The notes beneath the pieces are model-generated. The model saw only the letters and a list, made by a program, of their open reading frames with translations. It searched no databases and was not told the DNA's origin. A stretch of 55,937 nt of DNA from Faecalibacterium sp. CAG:1138 (lineage in GTDB: Bacteria > Bacillota > Clostridia > Christensenellales > CAG-917), in contig HF988644.1 of the NCBI GenBank assembly GCA_000434675.1, forward strand, positions 6,376-62,312. The letters are read 5' to 3'. The first letter of the stretch is position 1. The number at the start of each line of letters is the position of its first letter. A program made the position numbers and the translations under genes. This document shows positions 1-9,782 of the stretch, piece after piece.

Positions 1-357
1 CCCGCCCCCCCCACCCACCCCGCCGCTGTCATCGGAAGCGGTCTGAACCTAAAGCCCGTTCTTCACGTTGACACCGAAGGCAGACTTATCCCTATTCAAA
101 AGGTTATGGGCAGAAAAGCCAGCCTCAAAGCGCTCGTCGACGACTACGTCATAAAGAGCAAGGGTTGGAAAAACGACGAAGTCTGGGTTCAGCACGGAAG
201 CGCGCCGGAAGACGCGGAATGGGTTGCCGCCAAAATCAAGGAAAAGACGCCTGACGTCAACGTCGTCATCGACTTCATCGGACCTATCATCGGCACGCAC
301 TGCGGAAAAGGCATTTTGGCCGTGTTCTTCCTCGGCGAAGACAAAATCAAACCTTAA
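1..357 (+). CDS. DegV family protein, C-terminal part (5' end outside window)
   Basis: Frame 1 is open from the window edge to the TAA ending at 357. From about base 24 the translation reads AAVIGSGLNLKPVLHVDTEG and continues with RLIPIQKVMGRKASLKALVD, the typical second half of DegV proteins. The end, GTHCGKGILAVFF, is also family-typical. DegV/FakB proteins bind a fatty acid and, in the FakA/FakB system, present it to a kinase for phospholipid synthesis; that role is inferred from the family. Roughly the first 160 residues of a normal ~280-residue protein are missing. The first ~23 bases translate to a proline-rich stretch that does not fit the family, so they are probably not genuine coding sequence. 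Confidence 0.85.
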   Translation, partial: PAPPTHPAAVIGSGLNLKPVLHVDTEGRLIPIQKVMGRKASLKALVDDYVIKSKGWKNDEVWVQHGSAPEDAEWVAAKIKEKTPDVNVVIDFIGPIIGTHCGKGILAVFFLGEDKIKP

Positions 358-370
358 AACGAATGCAAAA

Positions 371-397
371 AAATCCCCGTAATTCGGGGGTTTTTTC
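371..397 (+). terminator. Rho-independent terminator after degV
   Basis: Stem CCCCG / CGGGG with a 5-base loop, followed by a run of six T. It closes the degV transcript before the rubrerythrin gene. Confidence 0.8.
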
Positions 398-448
398 GTA
401 TAAACTTTCTGCCGCAGGTTAATAATATAACCAAAACAGGAGGTTTAT

Positions 449-1045
449 ATGGAACTTGAAAAAAGCAAAACAATTTTGAATTTGGCAAAAGCGTTCGCAG
501 GCGAATGTATGGCGAGAGCCAGATACGAATACATCGAATACGGCGCCCGTCAGCAAGGCTACACCGCCCTTGCGGAAGTTGTGGACAAAATCGCCTACAA
601 CGAATTTAACCATTCCCGCATGTTCTACTCTTTCATTCAGAGCGCGGGGAACCGTACCATCGACAACATAGACGTTCAAAGCGGCTATCCTTTCAGAGAG
701 AAATGGGATCTGACCGAAAACCTCAGGCTTGCCGCCGAAGACGAACTCGACGAAGCCGAAAAGGTTTATCCTCTCTACGCCGAAACGGCAAGAAAAGAAG
801 GTTTTTCGGACGTTGCCGGCCTTTTTGAAAACATAATCGAGGTGGAAAAACAGCACGCGAAAACCTTCCAAAAGCTTCACGAAGCCATGAAGAACGGAAC
901 GCTCTACAACAAAAAATCGGCGGTTTCCTGGACTTGCGGCGGATGCGGCTATTCGGAAACCGGCAAAAAAGCCTTCGAAACCTGCCCGCTCTGTCAGGCA
1001 AAGCAAGGCGTGGTTTGTCTGCAACCCGAAGATACGGGAAAATAA
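449..1045 (+). CDS. rbr: Rubrerythrin
   Basis: A 198-residue protein, normal length for a classical rubrerythrin. Residues ~1-145 are the ferritin-like diiron four-helix domain, with E-x2-R/H-type ligand helices (ECMARARYEY, YNEFNHSRMF, EDELDEAEKVYP, IEVEKQHAKTF). Residues ~155-195 form a rubredoxin-like Fe(SCys)4 domain with CGGCGY and CPLCQAKQ. The protein reduces hydrogen peroxide in the cytoplasm of anaerobes, using electrons from a rubredoxin or NADH-dependent partner. A strong AGGAGG at 438-443 sets the ATG at 449. It stands alone between two terminators; no neighbouring redox partner is visible. No Fur/PerR box was recognised. Confidence 0.96.
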   Translation: MELEKSKTILNLAKAFAGECMARARYEYIEYGARQQGYTALAEVVDKIAYNEFNHSRMFYSFIQSAGNRTIDNIDVQSGYPFREKWDLTENLRLAAEDELDEAEKVYPLYAETARKEGFSDVAGLFENIIEVEKQHAKTFQKLHEAMKNGTLYNKKSAVSWTCGGCGYSETGKKAFETCPLCQAKQGVVCLQPEDTGK

Positions 1046-1051
1046 AAATGT

Positions 1052-1083
1052 AAGCGGAAGGTTTCTTCCGCTTTGTTTTTTGT
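1052..1083 (+). terminator. Rho-independent terminator after rubrerythrin
   Basis: Perfect 9-bp stem AAGCGGAAG / CTTCCGCTT with a GTTT loop, then TGTTTTTTG. Confidence 0.88.
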
Positions 1084-1111
1084 TGCAACGGGAACGGTTT
1101 TTTGCTAAAAT
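1083..1111 (+). promoter_or_regulatory. Promoter of the AEC transporter gene (TTGCAA-N17-TAAAAT)
   Basis: -35 TTGCAA at 1083-1088, 17-base spacer, -10 TAAAAT at 1106-1111. It lies right behind the rubrerythrin terminator and ~25 bases before the gene's ribosome binding site. Confidence 0.65.
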
Positions 1112-1137
1112 AAAAGCAGAAACTTTTTGAGGTGGAT

Positions 1138-2067
1138 ATGGATTTCGGTATCACGGCAGGCGCCGTCCTCGTTATGCTGATCTATGCCGTTCCCGGGTTC
1201 GTTCTGGTGAAAACCAAAGCCGTTAAGGAGGAACATATTTCTTCCTTTGCAAAAGTGCTTCTCTACGTCTGTCAGCCGTGCCTGACGATGTACCAGTTCG
1301 ATTCGGTAACGTACGAAAAGGAGCTGTTTAAGAACATGCTTTTCTTTTTCGGCATCTGCACTGCGCTGCAAATTGTGATTTTGGCCGCAGTCGGGGCGGT
1401 TTTCGGCAAACGCCTTCGCGGGGACGTCGGCGCAAGGATTGCCGTCTGCGCTTCCGTTTTCGGAAACGTGGGCTACTTCGGCGTGCCGCTTCTGGAAAAA
1501 CTGCTTCCGGGCACGAACGCGCTTGCGTATTCGGCGATGTTCGCCGTCAGCATGAACCTTATGGCCTGGACTCTGGGGTGCGCGCTCATCACCTGCGACA
1601 AAAAATACATAAAAGTCAAAAAGCTGGTTCTCAATCCCGCGACGTTGGTGCTTTTCGTGGCCCTGCCGCTGTTCTTTACGGGGACGAAGCTTCCGACGGA
1701 AGGCTTCGACTTAGGCGGCATCGTTTCGCTTCTTGCCAAAATGACCGCTCCTCTTTGTATGCTGATTTTGGGCATGCGCCTTGCAACCGTAAGCGTCAGA
1801 GAACTGTTTTCAAACGGCAAGTGCTACCTTTCGTCCGCCGTCAAGCTGGTGATTTTCCCGCTTGCCGCATGGGCGATAACGCTTCCCTTAAATATCCCCG
1901 AACTTTTGAAACAAGTGCTTTGCATCACCTGTTGTTGCCCGACGGCAAGCGTGGTGCTCAACCTTTCGGAGCTTTTCGGCGAAGGACAAAAACAAGCCGC
2001 CGACAGCGTGCTTTTGTCCACGATATTCTGCCTTTTAACAATCCCCGTGATTCTTTTGATTTTGTAA
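1138..2067 (+). CDS. AEC (auxin efflux carrier) family transporter
   Basis: A ~309-residue membrane protein with about ten hydrophobic segments and no soluble domain. The helices are broken by the polar/proline positions typical of the AEC/PIN fold (CQPCLTMYQF in the first half, CCCPTASVVLNLSELFG in the second), a two-fold repeat of five helices. Family members move organic anions or act as permeases for malate-type acids; the substrate here cannot be read. The ATG at 1138 is preferred over the GTG at 1132 because GAGG at 1129-1132 is then correctly spaced. Single-gene transcript with its own promoter and a shared bidirectional terminator. Confidence 0.88.
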   Translation: MDFGITAGAVLVMLIYAVPGFVLVKTKAVKEEHISSFAKVLLYVCQPCLTMYQFDSVTYEKELFKNMLFFFGICTALQIVILAAVGAVFGKRLRGDVGARIAVCASVFGNVGYFGVPLLEKLLPGTNALAYSAMFAVSMNLMAWTLGCALITCDKKYIKVKKLVLNPATLVLFVALPLFFTGTKLPTEGFDLGGIVSLLAKMTAPLCMLILGMRLATVSVRELFSNGKCYLSSAVKLVIFPLAAWAITLPLNIPELLKQVLCITCCCPTASVVLNLSELFGEGQKQAADSVLLSTIFCLLTIPVILLIL

Positions 2068-2075
2068 CGACAAAA

Positions 2076-2106
2076 CAAAAAGCCGCGTTTACCGCGGCTT
2101 TTTTGA
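2076..2106. terminator. Bidirectional terminator between the AEC transporter and GDPD genes
   Basis: Stem AAGCCGCG / CGCGGCTT with a TTTAC loop, flanked by A-rich sequence on the left and six T on the right. It can therefore end transcripts from both converging genes. Confidence 0.85.
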
Positions 2107-2109
2107 TGA

Positions 2110-3129
2110 TTAGGCGTTGTTTTTGAGCTTTTCGGCGATTGCGCAAGCGGTGTCGGGATAGTCGGTCATGATTGCGTCGGCGCCGTCGCGGATGAGCTGT
2201 TCGATTTCTTTCGGGTCGTTTATCGTCCAGAATTGAACGGCAATTCCATACTTATGCGCGTAGTCGATGACGCTCTTTTTGCCGAGATCCACGAATATAT
2301 ACGCGTCTGTCGGAATCTGCAAAACCGAGTAGCCGACGTTCTTTTTGGCAAGGTCCGCGTTGAAGCAGAATGCAAAATAGAACTCCACCACTTCCATTAT
2401 GGAAGCCGAACGGGTTACGCCGCGGGAAGCGTATTCCTTGTCGATGTAGGCGGTTACGTTTTTCTGGAAGGTGCCGACAACCACTTTGTCCAGAACGTCG
2501 TAGTTCACCATGATTTCGTACAATTTGTCCATGGCCTTTTCGCCGATTGCGCCGCTGTCTTTGATTTCGATGATATAGCGCATATCGACGTAGCCCTTTT
2601 CGGTTATGACGTAGTCGAACACTTCTTCCAAGGTGCAGATGCGCGCTTCGCCCTCTTCAAAGTCGGTGCCGTCGTAGTCGTGCCACATTTCCAAGGTTTT
2701 GAGTTCCTCCAAAGTGTGGTCGATAACCTTGCTGTCCTTGCCGAAGCCTTCGACTTCTTCGCAGTTGCTGGTTCTGTCCAAGGTGTCGTCGTGCAAAAGA
2801 ACAAGGCGTTCGTCTTTGGTGAGTTGAAGGTCAAATTCCAGAATGTCGATGACGTAGCCTTCCGTTTCCATAATGTCTATGCACTTGGAAAAAGCCGCCA
2901 TCGTGTTTTCAGGCGCCGTTTTGCGCCCTGCTCGGTGCGCCGACATCAAGGTTTCGGACACGATATATGCGTTGTCGGAAGCGGGTATTTCGCTTTCCTT
3001 GACGCGCGGTATGTTTGCAAAGCCCCTGAGGGCAAACATGAACGTCATTGCAAGAATAGGAATGGCAACGATGACTGCAACGACGCTTAAAACTATCCGT
3101 TTTGCGGAAATAGGTTTCTTTTCTTTCAT
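2110..3129 (-). CDS. Membrane-anchored glycerophosphodiester phosphodiesterase
   Basis: A 339-residue protein. Residues ~8-35 form one hydrophobic N-terminal anchor; the rest is a GDPD TIM barrel facing the outside. Visible active-site motifs are AHRAG with PENT (residues ~64-75), EFDLQLTKDERLVLLHD (two acidic metal ligands and the second catalytic His) and a late QFWTIND/DGADAIMTDYP. The family hydrolyses glycerophosphodiesters from phospholipids or teichoic acids to glycerol-3-phosphate and an alcohol. The single-helix form suggests work at the membrane surface; the exact lipid substrate is unknown. It has its own promoter at 3162-3190. Confidence 0.93.
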   Translation of the reverse strand: MKEKKPISAKRIVLSVVAVIVAIPILAMTFMFALRGFANIPRVKESEIPASDNAYIVSETLMSAHRAGRKTAPENTMAAFSKCIDIMETEGYVIDILEFDLQLTKDERLVLLHDDTLDRTSNCEEVEGFGKDSKVIDHTLEELKTLEMWHDYDGTDFEEGEARICTLEEVFDYVITEKGYVDMRYIIEIKDSGAIGEKAMDKLYEIMVNYDVLDKVVVGTFQKNVTAYIDKEYASRGVTRSASIMEVVEFYFAFCFNADLAKKNVGYSVLQIPTDAYIFVDLGKKSVIDYAHKYGIAVQFWTINDPKEIEQLIRDGADAIMTDYPDTACAIAEKLKNNA

Positions 3130-3161
3130 GATTTTTCCCCTGTACGTTTTTTGTAAGATAT

Positions 3162-3190
3162 ATTATACCCCATTTTCACCGCGTTTGCAA
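3162..3190 (-). promoter_or_regulatory. Promoter of the GDPD gene (TTGCAA-N17-TATAAT)
   Basis: On the minus strand, -35 TTGCAA (3185-3190), 17-base spacer, perfect -10 TATAAT (3162-3167), about 30 bases before the GDPD start. Confidence 0.72.
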
Positions 3191-3202
3191 CATAAAAACC
3201 AA

Positions 3203-3234
3203 ACAAAAAAGCGCCCCGAAAGAGACGCTTTTTG
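3203..3234 (-). terminator. Terminator of the TetR-aminotransferase-aldolase operon
   Basis: Read on the minus strand: an AAAAAGCGTC / GGGCGCTTTTTT imperfect stem with a T-run, directly after the class II aldolase stop. Confidence 0.7.
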
Positions 3235-3243
3235 ACTTTTTGT

Positions 3244-3906
3244 TTATTTTTTCAGGAACAGCACTACGTCGTCGCCGACGCCATAGGACGATTTGCCCAG
3301 AGCCTTTGCCGTCTGCGCTTCGATATAATCTCTGCAACCCTTTTCCATTGCCCTTATGGCCTCGAAGGCAAGCTCCATGCTTTCGCCGCAGGCAAACACG
3401 CCGTGATTTGCCAAAAAGCAACCTTTTCTGCCCTTCATTGCCTCAACGGTGTTTTTGCAGAGGCCCTTGGTGCCCGGAAGAGCGTTGCAGAGGCCCTTGT
3501 TCCCCGGAAGAGCGTACTTGGCACAGCGAATATCGCCGCCCAAAAGCTCCTTCAGCTCGGGATTGGTTATCGGAAGGTCCTTCCTTGCGGAAGCGAACAC
3601 GCTGCATTCCGACGGATGCGAGTGCAAAACCACGTTGATTTCAGGTCTGTCGCGCAAGATTGCCGCGTGGATTTTTCGTTCGGAAGTAGGCTTTTTGCTG
3701 CCCACCCATTCCAAAGTGTCGATGTCCACCACGCTCATATCGTCCACGGTGAGATCGACGTAATCGAGCCCCGAAGGCGTGCACAGCATGTGCTTTTCGT
3801 CGATACGAACGGATATGTTGCCCCAGGTGCCCTGCACAAGGTTTTCGGCAAGCATCTGAACGCCTGCGTCTTTTATGAGCCATCTGAGTTCGGATTCTGT
3901 TTTCAT
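3244..3906 (-). CDS. Class II aldolase/adducin family protein (probably active)
   Basis: A 220-residue protein, the usual size of L-fuculose-phosphate-aldolase-type enzymes. Visible motifs are GTWGNISVR with the substrate-loop TPSGLDY, the zinc-ligand HSHPS (residues ~95-99) and LANHGVFACG carrying the third His. It is therefore likely a zinc-dependent aldolase or decarboxylase acting on a small phosphorylated or keto substrate in the cytoplasm. The ribosome binding site GGAGG lies inside the end of the upstream paralogue, whose stop is one base away, so translation is coupled. Residues ~130-150 contain a duplicated ten-residue unit (ALPGNKGLCN then ALPGTKGLCK) in a region where relatives have one copy; this comes from a 30-bp tandem duplication. 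The duplication sits before the HG loop and may lengthen a surface loop. The specific substrate cannot be named. Confidence 0.88.
   Translation of the reverse strand: MKTESELRWLIKDAGVQMLAENLVQGTWGNISVRIDEKHMLCTPSGLDYVDLTVDDMSVVDIDTLEWVGSKKPTSERKIHAAILRDRPEINVVLHSHPSECSVFASARKDLPITNPELKELLGGDIRCAKYALPGNKGLCNALPGTKGLCKNTVEAMKGRKGCFLANHGVFACGESMELAFEAIRAMEKGCRDYIEAQTAKALGKSSYGVGDDVVLFLKK
3455..3514 (-). repeat. 30-bp in-frame tandem duplication inside the class II aldolase gene
   Basis: Two adjacent 30-base units (3455-3484 and 3485-3514) differ at two positions and add ten codons without breaking the frame. Confidence 0.85.
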
Positions 3907-3907
3907 G

Positions 3908-4567
3908 TCAGGCCTCCTCTTGTTCTTTGGCGATTTTGGCCGCCTGATTGGTTTTGCTGTACTTGATTTTGTAGATGAAATGTTGCAGGTTGGCGTCCAG
4001 AAAACCGAGGTTATGCGAGCCGCCGAGAGCAGTTACCCTGACGTGGGTTCTGCAAGCTTTTTCCATAACCATTGCCGCAGTGAAGGCTTCGTCCAGACTT
4101 CTGCCCACGGTCAGCGCGCCCTCGCCCTTTATGAGGCAAGCACGTTTGCCCGCAAGCGCCTTCACAAGGTCTTTCGGCGCCGATGACGCGGCGCACTTGA
4201 TTTTTACACCCAGAATCTGACTCATATCGTCAAGAACCGGCGGAACGCTTTTGCCTTTTTCGGCGCAAGCCAGGGTGTAGTCGGTGTCGATTCTTATGAC
4301 TGCGTCCGCTCCGTCCACGAGATTCAGCGCATATACGTCGCCGCCAAGTTTTTTGGCGGTTCTATCGTCCAGTTTGTCCGTATCAAAAACGTCCAAGTCG
4401 GCAAAAAGCACGTCGTCAGCGGTCAGATTTGCAAAATCAACCCCTTGTTTGGTTGTATAAAGCTCATTTTCGTGACGGAAAGTTATGCTTGCGTTTTCGC
4501 TTGCCAAACCCTCCTCCGAAAGCTTTTTGGCGTAGTCGATGACGTTTTGTACCATTTTTTCATTCAT
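3908..4567 (-). CDS. Divergent class II aldolase-fold protein without zinc ligands
   Basis: A 219-residue protein, collinear with the downstream paralogue. The GNIS region has become SENASITFR, with YTTKQGVDFANLTADDV in place of the TPSGLDY strand. The HSHP zinc motif is replaced by IRIDTDYTLA, and the NHG histidine by IKGEGALTVG. The shared order of motifs and the late VMEKACRTHV helix support homology, but all three metal histidines are gone. It is probably a catalytically dead partner subunit forming a hetero-oligomer with the active paralogue, or it has taken on a new function; this is inference. A good AAAGGAG precedes the ATG at 4567. It is third gene of the TetR operon, with a stem-loop (4627-4653) between it and the aminotransferase. 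Confidence 0.72.
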   Translation of the reverse strand: MNEKMVQNVIDYAKKLSEEGLASENASITFRHENELYTTKQGVDFANLTADDVLFADLDVFDTDKLDDRTAKKLGGDVYALNLVDGADAVIRIDTDYTLACAEKGKSVPPVLDDMSQILGVKIKCAASSAPKDLVKALAGKRACLIKGEGALTVGRSLDEAFTAAMVMEKACRTHVRVTALGGSHNLGFLDANLQHFIYKIKYSKTNQAAKIAKEQEEA

Positions 4568-4626
4568 GATAATTTCTCCTTTTGAAGGCGTCGGTGCGCC
4601 GATAAAATTTGCGGCGCATAATATTA

Positions 4627-4653
4627 TTGCCCTGCGGTTTTGCCGCAGGGCAA
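4627..4653 (-). terminator. Intercistronic stem-loop between aminotransferase and aldolase genes
   Basis: Perfect 11-bp stem (TTGCCCTGCGG / CCGCAGGGCAA) with a 5-base loop. On the minus strand it is followed only by an AT-rich, T-poor stretch, so it is more likely a partial attenuator or mRNA-stabilising structure than a full terminator. Confidence 0.6.
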
Positions 4654-4667
4654 ATTCGGTTACTATA

Positions 4668-6284
4668 CTATTTATCCAGATTTCTGGTGCATTCGGTTAC
4701 GTGCGCGAAAACTTCGTCGAATTTTTCCAAAGCGGCGTCGACAACTTCGTCGGTGTCTGCCATGGAAGTGTAAAGCCTGCTGCCCGCAAGGGTGATGATC
4801 CCGTTTGCCGCGTATGCCGCGCCCATCTGTTCCATTGCCACTTTACGTCTGAGCATTTCAGGTTTTTTCTTCAGCATAGGAATAAGGGATTTTAAGATGT
4901 TGAAGCTGGAAAAATCGAAGCTCATTGCGCCGGTGCATTCGAGGTGAACGATGCTGCCGGTGTTGTAAACCACGAACGGAAGGCCGTGCTTTTTGATAAG
5001 CTCTTTGAGGCCGGCGGTAAGTCTGTCGCCTGCATGGCCCGCTTTTTCGCAAGCGTTTTGTTTTTCGATTTCGCAGATTGCGAGGTAGCCTGCGTAGGAG
5101 CTGAGCGGGTTGGCCGCCAAGGTGCCGCCGACGTACGCTTTTTTGCCCATGCCCGCAAGGCCTGCCGCCATAAGGCCTATGTATTCTTTCTTGCCGCCTA
5201 CGCCGCCTGCGGAAGGATAGCCGCCCGCAACGATTTTGCCGAACACGGTGAGGTCAGGATACATATCTCTGCCGGTGCCCTGCCGACGGAATTTGACGAC
5301 TTTGCCGTTCTCGATTTTTTTGTCGTCGATCATCCAAGGTTTGCCGTCAACGAAAACAGGAGTGTCGTCAACCTTGTATTTGTCGCCGAAGAAGTAGCCC
5401 GCAGCGCCGTGAATGCCGACTCTGAAACCGGTAACGACTTCGTCGAAGATGAAGAGAGCGCCGTATTTTTTGGCCAGAATTCTGGCTTTTTCGTTGTAGT
5501 CGAAGTCCACCGGACGGGTGCCACTTTCAGGACCTACAGGTTCGACGATGACCGCCGCCGTACCTCCCTTCAATTTGTTGCGTCTGAGCATTTTCTCAAG
5601 CATCTTGAGGTCGTTAGGTCTGACTTCGTCGGTGGTTTTGTAGCTGCCCGGAATGCCGTGGCTTTCCAAAAATTGTCTGCTGCCCGGAATCTTCAGGCCG
5701 TAAACCATCTGATCGGACCAGCCGTGATAAGCGCCGCCGACTTTGATGATGCGTTTATGTTTGGTTGCGCAACGCGCCACTCTTATTGCCGCCATGACGG
5801 ATTCGGTGCCGGAACCCAGCATCCTGAACATTTCGCACGCAGGCATAAGTTCGTTGATTTTTTTGGCGAGCAAAAGTTCGCCCTCGTGGAACAAACCGGT
5901 AACAGGACCGCAGGTGTTGAGAAGTTCAAAAACCTTTTCCCTTACAGGCAGATAGTTGCTGCCCAAAATGGTCGGGCCGCCGGCCTGCAAAAAGTCGAAA
6001 TATTTGTTGCCGTCGCGATCGTAAAGATAAGCGCCTTCCGCTTTGTCCATGCAAAGTGGGAACGGATAGTTGAAAGCAAGGTTGTGTTGTACGCCGCCCG
6101 GAATATACTTTTTGGCTTCCGTGGTGATTTCCTTGCTGCCTTTGCAGTTGATTTCGTAGTGATCGAGAACCTTTTTAAGATACTCGTCGGATACGCACCA
6201 AATCGGTTTTGAAGTTAAATCCGCAAGTTCTTTGTAGATTTGATTGGCGTCTGGCCATTTGCTGATACCGTTACCGTTGCTCAT
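4668..6284 (-). CDS. Class III (glutamate-1-semialdehyde aminomutase-like) PLP aminotransferase, long form
   Basis: A 538-residue fold-type I PLP enzyme. Recognisable parts are KYIPGGVQHN at the start of the core, GSGTESVMAAIRVAR (phosphate loop), GAYHGWSD, the cofactor aspartate in FDEVVTGFRVG and the Schiff-base lysine in LTVFGKIVAGGYPSAGG. The relatives are GSA aminomutases and beta-amino/omega-amino transaminases of ~430 residues. This one has a ~75-residue N-terminal extension and an insertion of about 40 residues (DKYKVDDTPVFVDGKP onward) between the cofactor Asp and the Lys. No other haem or tetrapyrrole genes are present, so a role in haem synthesis is unlikely. Its ATG overlaps the TetR stop by four bases, with GGAGG inside the TetR end, so it is the first structural gene of this operon. 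The substrate is unknown. Confidence 0.88.
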   Translation of the reverse strand: MSNGNGISKWPDANQIYKELADLTSKPIWCVSDEYLKKVLDHYEINCKGSKEITTEAKKYIPGGVQHNLAFNYPFPLCMDKAEGAYLYDRDGNKYFDFLQAGGPTILGSNYLPVREKVFELLNTCGPVTGLFHEGELLLAKKINELMPACEMFRMLGSGTESVMAAIRVARCATKHKRIIKVGGAYHGWSDQMVYGLKIPGSRQFLESHGIPGSYKTTDEVRPNDLKMLEKMLRRNKLKGGTAAVIVEPVGPESGTRPVDFDYNEKARILAKKYGALFIFDEVVTGFRVGIHGAAGYFFGDKYKVDDTPVFVDGKPWMIDDKKIENGKVVKFRRQGTGRDMYPDLTVFGKIVAGGYPSAGGVGGKKEYIGLMAAGLAGMGKKAYVGGTLAANPLSSYAGYLAICEIEKQNACEKAGHAGDRLTAGLKELIKKHGLPFVVYNTGSIVHLECTGAMSFDFSSFNILKSLIPMLKKKPEMLRRKVAMEQMGAAYAANGIITLAGSRLYTSMADTDEVVDAALEKFDEVFAHVTECTRNLDK

Positions 6285-6871
6285 AGTTTATCCTCCACTC
6301 TGTTTGTTATTAAGGTTATGAATTTGTTTATCGTCAGTTTGACGTCCTCTCCGTCGCCGAAGGCTTCGCCACGCATAAACTTCTGAAACACAAGTCCGAA
6401 ATAGGAACCGATCAAAAGGGCGGAAAGTTCTTTTGGGGAAAATACCTTTTTCGCCGCGTTGTAAGCGGCACTTTCCGATATAGTCTTTTGCAGCGCGTCG
6501 TCAAGCTCCTGAAAGTTGCACGGCTCGCGGCTCAAAAGATTTTTGACGAACAGTTCCATGCACAGATAAGGATACGGAACGGTGTCGTCCACCAGCTGAC
6601 AAAGAAGGACTCTCTCAAAAACTCCGCGATTGCTGTTTCTTGCGGCGGCGAAAAGGTCCTTGATTTCTTCGTCCGCAAGCTCCCTCAGCAGTTGATCGAG
6701 CGAATTGAAATGCGTGAAAAACGTGCTTCTGGAGATGCCCGTTTCGTGGGCGATGCGTTCGATTTTGACGCCCGAGATGCCCTCTTCCTCAAATAATTTT
6801 TTTGCGGTGTGCATAATTTGTTTATGCGTCGTTACCTTTTTTCCTTCCGTTTTCAATAGAGCTTTTGACAT
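6281..6871 (-). CDS. TetR/AcrR family transcriptional regulator
   Basis: A 196-residue protein. Residues ~10-60 form the TetR helix-turn-helix (IMHTAKKLFEEEGISGVKI then ETGISRSTFFTHFNSLDQLL); the rest is a helical ligand-binding domain with no recognisable subfamily. The ATG at 6871 with AAGGATA upstream is preferred over a GTG at 6910. It is first gene of the operon TetR-aminotransferase-aldolase-aldolase and overlaps the aminotransferase start by four bases, so it very likely controls this operon and responds to the pathway's substrate or product. A TATAAT-like -10 is visible at 6890-6895 on the minus strand; the -35 is weak. No clear palindromic operator was found. Confidence 0.9.
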   Translation of the reverse strand: MSKALLKTEGKKVTTHKQIMHTAKKLFEEEGISGVKIERIAHETGISRSTFFTHFNSLDQLLRELADEEIKDLFAAARNSNRGVFERVLLCQLVDDTVPYPYLCMELFVKNLLSREPCNFQELDDALQKTISESAAYNAAKKVFSPKELSALLIGSYFGLVFQKFMRGEAFGDGEDVKLTINKFITLITNRVEDKL

Positions 6872-7026
6872 AAGTATCCTTATTTTTGTATTATAGTCTA
6901 ATTTTAGCACACCGCTTCGGCGTTTGTAAAGCGATTTTTGGACTAAAGTACAATTCTGTTATAAATTATTATTTAGCACTTTGTCAAAAAAATTTCGGGA
7001 TTTTTTGACTTTTTTTCCAAAATCTA

Positions 7027-7054
7027 TTGACAAATGGGAAAATGGTGTTATAAT
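7027..7054 (+). promoter_or_regulatory. clpB promoter (TTGACA-N16-TATAAT)
   Basis: Consensus -35 at 7027-7032 and -10 at 7049-7054. The last base of the -10 is the first base of the CIRCE element, so repressor and RNA polymerase would exclude each other. Confidence 0.88.
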
Positions 7055-7080
7055 TAGCAGTCGAAGAGCGAGAGTGCTAA
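7054..7080 (+). promoter_or_regulatory. CIRCE element (HrcA operator) upstream of clpB
   Basis: TTAGCAGTC, nine bases, GAGTGCTAA. This is the CIRCE inverted repeat (consensus TTAGCACTC-N9-GAGTGCTAA) with one mismatch in the left arm. HrcA represses heat-shock genes through this site in Gram-positive bacteria. Confidence 0.92.
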
Positions 7081-7097
7081 AATATGGAAGCACCTCA

Positions 7098-7115
7098 CGG
7101 GAAAACCTTTTCCCG
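7098..7115 (+). other. Leader stem-loop in the clpB 5' UTR
   Basis: CGGGAAAA and TTTTCCCG are complementary across a two-base centre, between CIRCE and the ribosome binding site (AAAGGAGG at 7131-7138). It could stabilise the leader; there is no T-run, so it is not a terminator. Confidence 0.5.
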
Positions 7116-7146
7116 AACCTATCATATTTCAAAGGAGGTATGACTT

Positions 7147-9735
<2,589 letters not shown>

Positions 9736-9742
9736 CAACAAA

Positions 9743-9776
9743 CCCCTCTCGCTTTCCGAGAGGGGCTTTTTATTTT
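9743..9776. terminator. Bidirectional terminator between clpB and the lipoprotein hydrolase gene
   Basis: Perfect 9-bp stem CCCCTCTCG / CGAGAGGGG, with T-rich sequence on the right and A-rich on the left, between two converging genes. Confidence 0.88.
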
Positions 9777-9782
9777 GACGTT

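Noticed and set aside
2233..3090. Long open frame antisense to the GDPD gene
   Set aside because: It mirrors the codon structure of the real gene; no ribosome binding site or homology, and the minus-strand frame has clear GDPD motifs.
4944..6212. 422-codon open frame antisense to the aminotransferase
   Set aside because: Shadow frame caused by codon bias; the opposite strand has PLP motifs and coupled gene starts.
4668..6284. hemL (haem biosynthesis) assignment for the class III aminotransferases
   Set aside because: No other tetrapyrrole genes; extra insertion in one and altered core in the other make a different substrate more likely.
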